Counted from the stretch's first letter, positions 12,275 to 24,664 are shown. The stretch: DNA of 64,000 nucleotides from Gloeophyllum trabeum ATCC 11539 (GCF_000344685.1 NW_006920413.1:2137002-2201001), one strand, 5' to 3'. Numbers and translations: made by a program. The notes: generated from the letters alone by a model not told the origin.

Positions 12275-12693
12275 GCTGGTTAAATGGAAAGGCAGAATTT
12301 CCTTCCATTTCCATAGTCAATATCCGGGACAGGGGTCGTCACTGTTCTGGGTAAACCGGGATGCGTGGGAATGTCTCATATCGGAAGCACGCGCAGCGAT
12401 GCGGAGTGGCTCGACTGTGGCAATGCGGCACCGACCAGTCATAATAACTTGTAAGGCTCCGCTGCACTGCAGAATATTCAGCGGCGAAAACATTGCAGGC
12501 ACTTCGCAAAGATGCGAGGGTTCACTGACGGAAGACCCATATATAAAAATAGCATGTTCTGTGCACGAAAAGAAAGCATTGCGATGAAGGACTGAGTAAT
12601 GAACCGTATCTTACACCATGCCACAATTATACAAGTACACGCTCGTTGCATGCGATTACAGTGACTGAAGAGAACCTACACTAGTCGAGACCA
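12275..12693. other. Intergenic gap between two minus-strand genes
   Basis: Open frames here (12317-12502 minus and 12216-12587 plus) have no family resemblance. The segment carries the 3' flank of the Ser/Pro/Tyr-rich gene and presumably the F-box gene promoter. Confidence 0.35.
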
Positions 12694-14041
12694 TCAGTAT
12701 TTCACAGTACTGTGCCTCCGATGGCGATGACTACGCTTCCTCGATCTTGACGGATTCTGAATGATGACTGTCGACCCAGCAGGCACTGCGTATCCTCCCG
12801 AACTCCCACCGTATACTGTATACGGCTGCTGCTGTGGCATTCCGAAACCTCCAGCAGGGCTTCCGTAGGGAGTACTGTATACCGGAGGGACTGCGCTATA
12901 AGTCTGAGACGGCGTCGGCATAGGGACCATGCCTCCACTTGGATAGCTTCCACTTAATGAAGGTCTGCGCTGGTACGAGTACGAAGGGGAAGCCTGAATC
13001 GGCAGAGGTGCGGTCGTGGGTCCCATCGTCGGGAAACCGACGGAGCTGCTACTGGAGAACTGGATCGGTGGAGGGCGCGATGACGAGGACGAGTAACGGC
13101 GGCGTGAGGGCCGGTAGGGATCCGATACATACCCATCGTCAGGGTATGCTGGGTCGTAGTCGTAGGCATCGTAGGGAGAAGCCGAACCGGAGGAATGGAA
13201 CGACGAGTAGGAGCTCCGCCTGTGAAGTGGAGGCGGCCCAAGTACGTCGTCGATGTTTTGCTGATCGTGGATAACTCGAGCTGTCGCGGCAGCTGCTTCG
13301 CAGGCAGTTTCACGCCCAGCCCTATCTAGTGCTCGCCCGGAATAGTGCCAAAGGCGAGTAGCTGAATGCAGAGCGACTGTCAGCCAGTGTTACGCGTGGC
13401 TTCGAAGGACATCTGCGTACCTTCGGCCATGGCCAACCCTATAAGGGCTTCTCTTTGCCTCTCGAGATCACCGCCGATCGGTTCATACAATGAAGTGTTG
13501 TATCTCCAATTGCGGCAGGCCTCGTATGCAGCAGCATGACCAATCTCATACGGCGATAGTTGGCCCAGATCGACCTGCACAACACGTTGTCAGCAATTGA
13601 CGAGAGATTATGCCACTCGGTACTCACTTGACCCCCGTAGGCGCGACTGTGCCAGACTTTGGCCTCATTGTAACCTACCCCAGCGGTTGGGTAGTTTCTT
13701 ACTCGGCTCCATGCTGAGTCGTATAAGGATCTGCACGGGTCCGTCAAAATTAGACAAACACCGAGTTAAACGGAGGCATATTACGCACGGATCAGGGCTT
13801 ATGGCATGAGCACGAAAATAGTCATAACCTCCCCCTAACATATACCAAGGTCATGAATGCTATGGACAAGATCGGGCGGCATTCTGACTTACAGGAGGGC
13901 TGAGGCTGGAAGGTGGGCGGGGGAGGAGGGACAAACTCGTACTGGCAGGGAATGTCAGCACTTGGACTATATCACGATGGGCACACGTACTTGGTCTGTT
14001 CCCCATCCTCTGCCGCGACTTTGATAGTATTGGTAAGCCAT
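12694..14041 (-). CDS. Conserved Ser/Pro/Tyr-rich basidiomycete protein
   Basis: Start MAYQYYQSRGRGWGTDQ at 14041. Exons then give YEFVPPPPPTFQPQPSC, YPTAGVGYNEAKVWHSRAYG and GQVDLGQLSPYEIGHAAAYE. After another intron comes a helical segment with ATRLWHYSGRALDRAGRETA followed by CEAAAATARVI. The C-terminal third is low complexity: SSSSRPPPIQFSSSSSVG, many Tyr/Gly/Pro, then PAGSTVIIQNPSRSRKRSH and a basic RHRRHS tail ending TVKY. I recognise the combination of an EATRLW-YSGR helix, an alanine-rich AATA segment and a basic RHRRH-like tail as a widespread uncharacterised family in Agaricomycetes. The tail resembles a nuclear localisation signal and the middle looks disordered. No function can be given. 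At least five exons. Confidence 0.7.
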
Positions 14042-15000
14042 ATCTCGAGGTGTACGACTGGGGTGGATGATATTCCTCTGCTCTGCAAGGTCCTTGGAGG
14101 GAACTACGATAACTCTGGGCTTTATAGCTTCCGTGTGAACAATGCTATAGGAAAGAAAGGGAGTTCGAGCTGGACAGAAAAGAAGATAGAGCGCGCGAGA
14201 GCTCTACAAACAGTGGGCGGGCTTGTTCATGCGCTTTTATAATACCGTAGCTGACGTCACGCGGAGAAATCTGAGATGCGACGTTTCAGGGCGGCAAAGC
14301 GAGAATGAAGAGGTCGGTCGCCACAGATGCAATGGTGTTCGCAAGGCTTTGGAGGCTATCGTCCGGTATTCATATCCTCCCTGCTCAGCGCTGGCTGTTT
14401 GGGGAGCCTATCCTGAGCGCACATGCCCTGGAACGTGGCCGTTCCAAAGTAACCACCGAGGCGCATCGTAGTTGCCTGGGATAGGCTAGCCACTCGCAGC
14501 TGTTCTCACTAGATGCGGCATTCCCAGCTATAACTTCGTTCCCAGCAAAGCTTCTCCACGTACCTACCAATTAGAAGCCAACGGCATGGAGCGAGCAGCT
14601 GATACCCAGCAATACTGCGGGACACAAAGCGCCTGCAGAATCGTGATGCTTACAGGGGCGCTGGTCTTTGAATACCGCTCTACCAAGTTCTACAGACACG
14701 CATCGAGACAAACATGAGGCAGACCGGATTGACTGCGGGAATGCGAAGATCCGCTGCCAGCGTCCCAGAAAGGTTCGGCTTCGACGAGGCATAAAGCCAC
14801 AAGACGCAACGGGACTGCAGCGGAAGATCCTAGTCTGTAGATTTGCACTCCGATCTGCTGCCTTTCCAGCGCTAAGTCCCCGGCGCTTAACTGTCTGAGG
14901 CATCGGTACGCGTCTTGTGGACAGAGCCCTTTATGAACGTTTGTCCTGCCAGTACCTGAGATACATACAAATGCTGTGAATTTGTCGCGGCTGAGCTCGA
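14042..15000. other. Divergent intergenic region before COG5
   Basis: This 960-nt stretch separates two divergent starts. A minus open frame at 14571-14903 and a plus one at 14668-14898 overlap each other and look like chance. No tRNA or repeat was found. Confidence 0.4.
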
Positions 15001-18000
15001 ATGACTGGTCTGTCGTCTCTACAGACTACGGCGTCTTATCTCATTGACGCTGCGTGATAGACTATTCCGTCTTTGCTAGGCCTGATTTCGACGCCCACGA
15101 ATACGCCAATGCCATACTTTCGGGCGAGCCATACCCTCCTCAGCAATCTACCGGAAAACCTGTCAAGTCATCTTCCAAGGTTGCCGGAGGAATTGAGCCC
15201 GCAAAGGAAGATATCTCTGTAGCCATATCCAAGTTGGACTTTGGAATCGAGGATGTCTCGAAACAGCTAAAGAATGTTGTGAGTACCCATCGACACAGTA
15301 CGCGCTTCGTACCCTGAATCTGCCAGGCGAGCGAACGTCGTGCTCTTGATGGAATGGCATAGTTCCGACATTACTACGTTGATGCGACGCGTATAGTCCG
15401 AACCTAACGCTGTGAACTGTTCTGTGTACTAGGTCACTACTCATCACGAGGAACTCCTGGTTCAAGCTGCCGGAGTCAGCGAATTAGACAGTTCCTTGAC
15501 ATCAGTCCGGGGTGGACTGGGGGAACTAGAGACGTCACTGGAAAAGTTCGTCCGTCTGGCGTGGACATGATAGCATACGTCTAACCCACACTTAGACTTC
15601 GCTCTAAGATACGCACACCCTATCAATCTCTACAGACCCATGTCACCCGACTGCAGCGCTTGCAACAGGCACTGGATGTGTTACGCCGTATGTCTAGGTT
15701 TGTCGTGGTAGCGCGACGACTCGAGTCCCAGATGGCCGAGATGGACGCTGCTGAGACTGCTCCAGACGCTTCGGCGGATGGCAAGGCCACCCCTTCCCGT
15801 GCATTGGATCACGAGGAAGAAAAGGAGCGGACTATCGCCAGAGCGGCTCTCAGTATCGCCGAACTCGGTGAGCCCACCCAGTCATCCTACCCCTGCAATG
15901 CTAAATTATAAATTTACCATAACACGTTGTTTTAATATTCGCATGGTGACGACAGCGGCGCTGCTCGAAGCTTCGCCTGAAACGGAAGCAGAACCCTCCG
16001 GCAGCGACAAGTCAGCACACAACCGGACGAGCCCCGAAGATAGGCCGCAGTCATCTACAACCGAAGATGACGAAGATGAGAACGAACCTATAGACAGCCC
16101 GGCGATACCACTTCGCGCTATTAATGCCGTGGCAGCCCACGTTCCCTTTATCGAGGCATCCCGTGCTAAGATCACGACCGAGATGGAGAATACAGTAGTC
16201 ACCGGGCTGGCAACTTTGGTAAGTCATACAGGAATCAGCTTCTCGTCTCCCTTGGCTCATCTAGCCGATCTCATTCCTCGTTCGCATCCGCAACGTCATT
16301 GATCATCGCTTCGCTTTCTGTAATCTTTGAACTTACAACGCGAATACAGAACCAATCGCTCCTGGCGTCATCCCTGCAGACCGCTCACAATCTCCGGGTC
16401 CTGCCAGAGGTTGTCCAGAACCTGGTACTGGACTTGGCCGGTGCCTTAGATAGCAGGATACGTGCGGCATTCGACTTATCGCAGTTATCAAAGGATGCGG
16501 TGACCAAAGGTAGGTTGTGGTATCTTTGCATTCGGGAACTTCATTTGCGTTGCGTGCTGTGCAATTGAGTTGGTCGGTTTGTTGACCGTACCTCACTATA
16601 GATACTGCGCCCACCTCTCAAAGTGTCCTATACAAGTCGCGTGTCCGTACCGAGCCTACAAACCTCACCGCGCCGCAATGGAACGCCTTATTGTGGACGA
16701 GACTGGAGGCGCTTGTGGAGGAGCTGACAGGATGTTGCGTCAAGGTTCAGAGCTTTAACAGTCTGCTGCATGCAGTAATCTGATTCTAGGGTTGTGCAGG
16801 TTTATACGCTGGAGAAGGTACTAAAAATGAAGAGAGATCCTGTTACCGGTGCAGTCTTCCTTGACGAGGCCATGAAGGTCAGTTTGTCAGTACGGTACAT
16901 TCGATATCCATTCCGATCCATGTGCTTCTTCATCGACAGGTGCTAGAGGATCGGCCAAGTACGACCTTCTGGTCTTCGTTGTGTCGAGCCCTAGAGAAGC
17001 AATGCAAAGACGCTGCCAAAGGTGCTTCACTAGGATCAAGTAGCGAGTTACGTCTGACGCCTTGTAGGATCTTCGTTCTTGCAGCAAACACTGAGCGGCG
17101 GATATCCTCGGCTGTTGAGGCTGTTCCATGAGTTCTTCGCCAAGATAGCCGTACACACGGATACCGTTTATAGCGCGACGCACCAGAGGTCATTTAACTT
17201 GTCTCTAGTATTCCGGCAGCGGAACTGACAAGAGCCCCACAGCCCGGAAACTATCCTTGTCGTTAGGGCTCTCTCCACCTTCGAGGGTATCTACCTGTCT
17301 CGAGTCAGCAACAAGCTCAACGAAACTGTGGGCCAAGCTTTTGCTGGCGGTATGCGCTCTCCACCGGGCGCGAACGAGGGAGTCAATATCGCTAGGGGTA
17401 TCGCGAACGAGCTCGACTCCGCCAAGTTTGATCCCTTGCTCATCAAGTCCGTGGCTCGAAACACAGTTTCTAGCCTTGATTTGATGCTAAATCGAGCAGA
17501 CAGCTTAGTATGTCTCTTTAAGAGCATGGGAGCGTTGCATCTCATCGTTTGCACCACAGTTGGTACGAGATCGGTCGGCCTTCACGTTGATGGGCCCCAC
17601 AGCCACCCCTCAGCAGGTGCTGAACGGTCAGGTCACCTCGTTGCTGTATCACTGCTGGTTGCGGCTGCAAAAGTTGGAGGAGGAGTATCCCGAGAACGTG
17701 ACTAGCATTCTGAGCCCCCATGTCAAGGTATGCCGTATCATACCTATGTTGCCTTGGCTCATTGTCCCGCCAGAAAATTCGCGCCGCATATGAGAAGATG
17801 ACTGATCCTCTCTTGACTGCAATAAAACGAGAGCTAGGCGCCATCATCGCCCGAGTCCACAGGACAGACTTCGGTAAAGACGTTGATCCCATGGCAGGCA
17901 TGGGAGGCGGTGCTAGTCTTTATATGAAGGATCTTGTGGAGAAATTAACATTTGTCAAGATGGAGATATTGAACAAGTTCAATATTGGCGACGAAATGCG

Positions 18001-18639
18001 ATCATGGTTCGTGCTCTCACGTTACTTTTGAAGAGCACCGAATTGAATCCTTGCTCACAGGATTACGACGATCGTGAAGTATGTCCTAAGGACCTTCGTC
18101 TTGCATGTTTCGATTGTCAAGCCACTGGGAGAAAGCGGCAAACTCCAACTCACCAGTGATATGACCGAGCTCGAATTCGCGATCAGCGCGTTCATGACAG
18201 ACAGTCAGGCCAAAAGACGGGGAGCAGACTGGAGTTCGGTAGGCGATGGTTACCATGCTTTGCGGGCTATGAGGTTAGTAATATCTCGGCTCCTATATGC
18301 TGATCAGTGGTGACGATAACCCTCTCTAGGCCGCTTCTTTTCTTGGACAATGCACAATTAGCATCGCCGCAACACACCACTGGTCTACCGCCATTGATAG
18401 TCCTTCACCATATTCTTGTGCGATCCGCAATCCCGCTGCCTCACATGCTTCATGGTTGGCAAGAAGCTGAATACGTGCGGTGGGTAGATGAGCACACAGA
18501 AGAGGAGGCATTGACTCTGATCGAGGGTGGATTGTCACACTGGGAGAAGATTACGGAGGCGGAGGGTAAAGATCCCTCTGCTGCTTTGGAGTATGTACAA
18601 CTGGCGCGGGCTGTACTTGCTCGGGGGAGGGCCACCTGA
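15001..18639 (+). CDS. COG5: Conserved oligomeric Golgi complex subunit 5
   Basis: The coding start is a seven-base exon, ATGACTG at 15001-15007. It is spliced over 15008-15060 so that the protein begins MTDYSVFARPDFDAHEYANA. Following exons give the COG5 hallmark N-terminal coil (ISKLDFGIEDVSKQLKN, HHEELLVQAAGVSELDSSL, GELETSLEKLRSKIRTPY). Then come helical segments INAVAAHVPFIEASRAKI, LPEVVQNLVLDLAGALDSRI, KMKRDPVTGAVFLDEAMK, LLRLFHEFFAKIAVHTD and VRALSTFEGIYLSRVSNKL. The end is LPPLIVLHHILVRSAIPLPH and HWEKITEAEG. COG5 belongs to lobe B of the COG tether that guides intra-Golgi retrograde vesicles and thereby maintains glycosylation enzymes. More than ten exons are needed; I verified the frame of most but not of every short exon near 16600-16900. 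An acidic Ser-rich insert lies near 15970-16110. Confidence 0.9.
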
Positions 18640-18939
18640 GATTATGCAGCCCAGCGGTTCTTCTTGTCATCTCTGTTGCCGTGAGACCGAGGCATCTACC
18701 CATTGTCGACTTGCATGACAAGATGACATTGAGATGACATTGTTCAGATTGCTGGTTTTCCGAAGCCCTTGTGTACGTCCTACTAAATTTCTTTCTTCGC
18801 AGCGCAGCTCAGTCAAGGCAAACGACAGTGACCATTCCAAAGAAACCAGTATGATACAAATGCCCGGTTGAACGTGGTATCTGGATATCTTAGCTATAGT
18901 TGAGAAGCATAAATATATAAGATATTCGAGTCCATGCAG
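18640..18939. other. Convergent 3' flanks
   Basis: About 300 nt between the ends of COG5 and the next minus-strand gene. It is AT-richer at 18890-18930. No gene is visible. Confidence 0.5.
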
Positions 18940-20640
18940 TCAATCCTCTTCCCCATTGATGCGACCCTCCAACCACAATAGCACGGCTTCATAGGCAGGT
19001 CCAGTTTGCCGCCGCAAGCCTTCATCTCTGCGCAGAGCATTGTATACGCGTTCCCCGACCATGACTTCGTATTCCTCTGCGCGCCCGTAGCCCGCAAGGC
19101 AGCCCTTGCGATATTCCTCCTCAGACAAACCAACCATGGACGCGATGGTACGCATCTGCGCCGGGTCTCGTATATCATTGTTTGAGCTGTAAACATACGC
19201 CCGTAAAAGAATTGGCAGGGCGATCATGATGGGCAAGCCGGCAGTAATGACATCCAAATCCTTCTCGAGTTCCTCCACGCTTCCAGCCTTCAGGTGCATC
19301 GCATGGCTTTGCACAGCCTCAAGGAGAGAGACAAGCGCCTTCAGCCCATCAAAAGCTTCGTCCACTGCCTCACGTGCCAGCTGGGTCGACTTCTTGTCGG
19401 GGGCGGGACGAGGAAGCACGTTGAGCAACTCGTACAACGCACGAGCATCCGTGGCGGCACTAGTTGGCACCGGAACGGCGGGCGGTGAAGGCGGACGGGA
19501 CGGAGGCAACTTCATCGTGAACCTCGAAGCCGGCGGCGTGACAGGCGGTGTCGTGGACGATCCCCGGCGCTTCTTGACACCCCCCATGCTTGGACTAGGC
19601 GGTGGACTGGGTCGAGTTGAGCTGGTGATATCAGGACGATGCGAAAGGGCGACAAGCCCTCGCCATACAAGAGAGATGATCAGCGTGGCGAGGGAAGCCT
19701 GCGACACAGGCGTCGCCGTGTACCGAGCCAACGCCCTGGCATAGATGGGCATGACGTGCTGCATAGCAGCAATGGACGGATGCTGAGACGTAACCTTGCC
19801 TGTACTCTTTGATACGACGGTGCCTGAAGCGCTGGGACGTTCCAAAGCCTCTATCAAGGGTGCCAGTTCATTCTTGATTCCCGTAACCAGAGGGTTGACG
19901 ACCCTATGCACGACTGACCCCAGCCCATCACGGACATGTTTCAATCCGTCGCCTCTGCTGTCATTCTCCAACCCAAGGCCTAATTCATCGAAGGTCTCCA
20001 GCAGCTCACCGGCAAACGTAGCTAGTGCCAACGCGTGCACCTGAGCAGGATTCGGGTTGGGCGCTTGAACGGTAGGAACCGGAGGCGAGAGGAAAGCAGG
20101 GGATGATAGTAAAGGCAGAAGGTCCGTAGAGATATTCGTCAGCAGAACGGACAGAGGCCGCTGAAGAGCCCGGAATACGGCCCGACGTAAGTGCGGATTG
20201 TCCCTTGAAGCATTGACCTCACTAGTGACCGATTATGAGATATAACGAAACAACTACGGCGAGAACCCCACGTACGACGCAATCAGATTGCCCAGGGCCT
20301 TGCCCCTACCAGCGGGGATAGGCTTCCTCCCATTCAGCATCTCTCCGGGATTAGCAGGCCCGCTGGCTTGAGCCATCGCCTTGGATACACCTTCACTAAG
20401 TTTCAAACTGAGCGCGTCCAAGTACGATCCATCCTGAATGAGAGTGGCAGGAGGAGCAGCGACTGGCAACGGTGCAGGGGAAGGTCGCCTGAATGTCGTC
20501 AATGACAATTTGGTCCGAGGACGTGCCTCCCGCGTGCCGATGCTAGAATCAGGGCGGGACGGAGGTGCGCTTCCAGGAGACGGAGAAGACGGTCTGCTGG
20601 AAGGGCGGAAGAACGAGGGGCTCTTGAGCGCGTGCATCAT
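18940..20640 (-). CDS. Conserved basidiomycete protein of unknown function
   Basis: A 360-codon final exon (19040 region to about 20150) joins across an intron (donor GTACGTGG, acceptor CACTAG near 20220) to an upstream exon with KLSLTTFRRPSPAPLPVA and DALSLKLSEGVSKAMAQA. The spliced core reads RKPIPAGRGKALGNLIAS, EVNASRDNPHLRRAVFRAL and QRPLSVLLTNISTDLLPLLS. It continues with FAGELLETFDELGLGLEND and VVHRVVNPLVTGIKNELAPL. The predicted fold is almost all helical, interrupted by Pro/Ser-rich linkers. MMHALKSPSFF at 20637-20640 is the first good ATG. However, the frame stays open upstream, and an exon-like stretch at about 21100-20970 (CPLPQAQNVVDSVLFATELL) ends at a GTACGTAC donor, so the real start may be near 21110. 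No function is recognised. Confidence 0.65.
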
Positions 20641-22383
20641 TGCTAGTGAGGTGAGGAGATATAGGCCGGGTTCTAAGCTGTACGACGTGAGGTCGGTGTT
20701 GTTTTCTTCTACTTCTTCTAGTTCTCTATGTGGTTCCAAGATGCAGTAGGCGGTAGCAGGTAACCTGATGCCGGCGAATGCACAGTGCAATTATCCCATT
20801 AGCCAAGGTGGGAAGTCGATTGATGTGTGTTTTAGGTGGGACGCTGCGGGTCCTAAGGTGGCCTGTCAGTGTCAACCAAGAAAGCAAGGGGTCCGAAGAG
20901 TATCTCGTTCGTCTGTTTTGTACTACTGCAGGCCCGATTAGAACGTAAAAATGCGGGTGAAACAGGACGAGTACGTACCAAAGCGGTTCGACGTCTTTCA
21001 TAGATCAGAGAAAGGAGTTCTGTTGCGAAGAGAACGCTGTCGACAACGTTTTGCGCTTGCGGGAGGGGACAAAGGGACCTTGCAAATTTCCGTTTCAACG
21101 CTGTCAGCCTTCATATAGCCGAACACGTTCCCACGGTAAGCCTATGGCCGGCGACTGAACCCGGACCTTTCGCCTCGTCTCCTCCCAATCACAGCCCCAC
21201 CATGACTGTAAGGCCCCCCTGCCATGACTCAATCCTGGCGCATCACGACCGTATAAGGACCTTTCTGGTTGAGATGCGCCTCATGAACGCTCGGAATCCG
21301 GGAGAATCACTGCCCATGGGACTGCCGTGGGGTATGTATTCTCTGGTTCAAATGTAATTTCCCAGTGACCCATGGCCAGTCGACATTCGCCCCTTGTTTC
21401 ATTAAAATCGCGCAGCCACCACAATGGCATTCAACACTTCGTGATTATCGTATCGCAACCTAAGTATGTAGCAAGGCGCGTCTTGCGGATCTTACACCCT
21501 TTGTGCAATCGATTGCGGATCCGATAAGTGCTTGAGCCGGCCAGTGGCCATTTGAGCGGCAGCGTACGTAGGAAAGAAGAGGGCAGACGTCCCGTATCTG
21601 CAAGCTCTAGACTGCTGACCACAGAGAATCATCGCGGGGTGCAGGAAGCCCAGTACTATCAAATAACGTCCGCGGTGTTCACTGAGGCAGACCGTGGATA
21701 CTCCGAACCGGAGCTAGGTAGAACCTCATCAGCATTGTAACGGTGGTTCGCTAACCTGTCTCTTCTCCAGCTTCGTCTAACTGTTGAGCAAACCTAATAT
21801 TGCTGTCATCCCGGATTCCACACGGAAGCAATCGATCGCTCTACAAAGACGAGATTAACCTACCGCCTCCGAACCGTCTTCGTGTTCCGACAGCTAGTTG
21901 GATCTTGCCATGGGCTACATACGGATCAGACTCAAAGCATCGCAGACGACCCTCTCCGATCTCTTCCGTAGGAACGGACGACGATTGCTATGCCCCCCAC
22001 ACAGCCTTTGGCACCGGCCATAATTGCGACCCGACTAAGGCAGGATCAACCCGCGCGGCGAATTCCCCTCGCAACATTTCCTCCAAAGGCGGTACAGATG
22101 GGGGTGGGGACGGGGAGAGTACCAGACTGGCAGCAGGTATTCAACCAGCGTACGAGCATACGGGCTCCCTCAAAAACTCTGCGCTACTCGCCGTTTTGAA
22201 GTTCCAAATGACGCGCCGCATGCATCGTGAAATCTCCCTATAGTGCCGAGTGCTGCTGTACTGTCATGTTCCTCTAATAATGACGTGCCAGATAGACGAG
22301 GCACTGACCTTCCATCATCACGAGCCGTCCTCATTGGCCTTCGGCTCATTCCACAGTCGTCTCAATGGTCCTTTTTGAGAATC
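20641..22383. other. Accessory intergenic stretch
   Basis: The left end probably contains 5' exons of the preceding minus gene (to about 21110). From 21110 to 22380 there are overlapping open frames (plus 21800-22243, plus 21990-22199) without recognised domains. Part of this may be upstream exons of the orphan gene that follows, for example through an intron-like segment at about 22242-22294, but I could not connect the frames. Confidence 0.35.
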
Positions 22384-23023
22384 TGTCGCTTTAGCATTCA
22401 TAGGTAAGCAAGCATCGCCTTCATCGATTGTCTCAGTGTCCTAACTACTACATCATCTGAGTCTTTGTCTAGCCTCGTTCAATGAGCTATCGTCTGTTAC
22501 AACAGAGACTGTGGTTGGAGTAGAGCCCAAAATCAGCTCTTCCAAAACCTTTCCCTCGGGCATCCGAAATACTTCGCACACCCAATGCCGCAATCTCCGA
22601 GCATGTCGGGTCGGGTTAGGTGCAGCACGATGGATCAAGCAGAAGGCGCAAGCCGCGGATCCGAATGATATCGACCATCTGGTCTTCTATGGACGCATCT
22701 CAGGTACGGGGCGTTCGCCAGGAATACTGCGGGAAGGATCTATATGACCGACAGGCAGCTAGTCTCGCATCCATTATGAACATGCGCGCGACAGTGTATG
22801 GTCTAACGTCGTGGACGCAGGCGGCGGATGCCTAGTCGTAGCCCTGGATTTCCCGCCGTCCGGAATGGGAAGAAACTACCCAGACTTTGCTGTCTACTCG
22901 GCGATGCTAACGTCTGCCGTCATATCATATGTTTCGTATCTGTTGCAGCGATACCAGCGTAAATTTCTGAGATCCGATGGCTTGCTACCCTGCTTATTAC
23001 TGATACCGTCTTTTTTCCCCTGA
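22384..23023 (+). CDS. Putative orphan gene, 3' portion only
   Basis: Exons are proposed at about 22384-22403, 22473-22703, 22821-22891 and 22949-23023. The 69-nt intron at 22404-22472 has a GTAAGC donor, a CTAAC branch and a CTAG acceptor. The introns at 22704-22820 and 22892-22948 each contain a CTAAC box before CAG. Phases agree at all three junctions. The reading runs ESVALAFIASFNELSSV, EPKISSSKTFPSG, RWIKQKAQAADPND, HLVFYGRISGGGCLVVAL, DFPPSGMGRNYPDFARYQ, then a hydrophobic end LLPCLLLIPSFFP. No family is recognised and the 5' end was not found. The splice signals are the main support; the peptide could still be chance. Confidence 0.38.
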
Positions 23024-23189
23024 CGTCGGTCCGACGCCAAGGTGTGGTTTGTATCCTCCTTTTTTGCTGGTTTCAGGCCTCCAGCGTAGGCGATGAACAT
23101 TGGATAGCTGTGGCGAACGTACAGAAGAGGGACGCATTCAGGGACAAACTGTGGACGACAAAAATAAAAGAAAACAAAGACCACAACCA

Positions 23190-24664
23190 ATGGCTTCACT
23201 GTCACTTCCGTATTTTCAGAGGTATTGCTCTCACTCTATTGATGCAAGCCTGTTCAGTGAGGTACCCGGTACCGAGAAGCCACTTCTAATATTAGAAATA
23301 CTGGTTGACGGACGACCTAGGTCGAGAGGTTCAACAAGACTCTGACGATCTCGGACCTGATCCTTGGCGAGCGCGGCTCCGAGGCACCCCTACTCGAGCA
23401 CGAGTTGCATGTGCCCACAATACTGGAAATTTTCGGACACTTCAGAACTGATGAGGCGGTGCCGGCGCGGGTACGTTGTGGCCTACTGTATATCGATCGT
23501 CTTAGTCGTATCACAGAACAGAGTGCCTGTTCCTTCCCCGCCTGATCAGAGTTCACTGCATCGCGTGCGTGACTTCAACACCGGGACCCATTAGCTTCGT
23601 GACATCCGTAAGCAACAGCGCTTACCGGATCGGAGTATTGGACTGGTCTAATGAAGTGGAGTTGCTGGATCACCTCCCGTAAGGAGGTCTTGGAGGCCAT
23701 GCACAACAGAACGCAGAACGCACAGACAACGATATGAACACCAGAAATCTTCTGCGTTCTTATGTGCGACTTCATGATTGACGCGCTCTGTCCTGCTTCA
23801 GGCCAAGGCATAAAAGCCTGTCCGTCTGGCTAGCGAAGCACAATAGCGCAATTCACCTCTCGACCACACCAGTGTACGACCTGATTTCTCCAGAAACTCG
23901 AGCAATGTCTACTGTACAGAACGCAGTCGCAGTTACGGAAAACACTACGAGCTCTATTATGAAACAGTACGTGGCGAACATCAAGATTGTCGACCCCAAC
24001 TGCCATTAACATAGGCCGTCCAGCGAGAAAATTGGGCAGTATGCCACTGATACGAATGGGTACGTTCGGACGCAATGCGACATAACCCAGCTGACGGATT
24101 CGGCAGGACACTTCCTAGTGGCACCGCTGTCCATGTCGAAGTCAAGCCGTGCGTAGTATAGCTCAATTGTTTGTCCAGCTCCCAATCCCAAACCGTCAAC
24201 TAGGATGCTTCCAAATGGACGTGTCGGGAAGGAGGGGACCAAAGATTTCCCCAACAACCTATTGGCGCGGTACGTCCTTCGGGTCAGTGGAGTGCTAACT
24301 ATACTCATATCTTGTCATGCCCGATTTGACAGGGCTTCTAATCAGAGGTATGATTGTTCTTCCAGGGTGAGGTTCTGCATAACTGAAGGTGGTCTTAGTC
24401 ATCACTTTGCCATGGCTCCGGAGACGTATGACTCCGTGTCCGTAAAAGTTCAAACCGCATCTACCGCCCCTGCCAGGTGAGTGTCGTCGCATATCTCAGC
24501 GATGTCGTGTAACAATTCTGTTGCATAGTATGGCGCAGCCCCCTAGGAAAGGACTGTACAAGCCAAGGGGACCGACAAATACCACCACGTCGGGGAAGCC
24601 CAAACCCCAGCCCAAACCCCAGCCCAAACCCAAGCCCACCAAGCCCACCAATGGTGTAAAATAA
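23190..24664 (+). CDS. Putative intron-rich orphan gene with a PKPQ-repeat tail
   Basis: The start at 23190 (MASLSLPYFQRY) is followed by a 59-nt intron (23262-23320). Later exons read RFNKTLTISDLILGERG, LLEHELHVPTILEIFGHFRT and RIGVLDWSNEVELLDHL, then KSLSVWLAKHNSAIHLS and VYDLISPETRAMSTVQNAV. Five more introns of 47-63 nt follow, most with branch boxes (CATTAAC, GCTAACT, CATAACT). All are phase-consistent: KHEKIGQYATDTNGTLPSG, AVHVEVKPMLPNGRVGKEG, SHHFAMAPETYDSVSVKV. The gene ends in MAQPPRKGLYKPRG and a low-complexity KPKPQPKPQPKPKP tail before the stop at 24662. One intron near 23682-23801 would be about 120 nt, the least certain join. No domain is recognised and no signal peptide is evident. 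The opposite strand is partly open but lacks splice support. Confidence 0.5.

Noticed and set aside
24006..24308. Minus-strand frame with a protein-like look (GSILVDGLGLGAGQ)
   Set aside because: It lies antisense to several phase-consistent introns with branch sites on the plus strand; the plus-strand model explains the region better.
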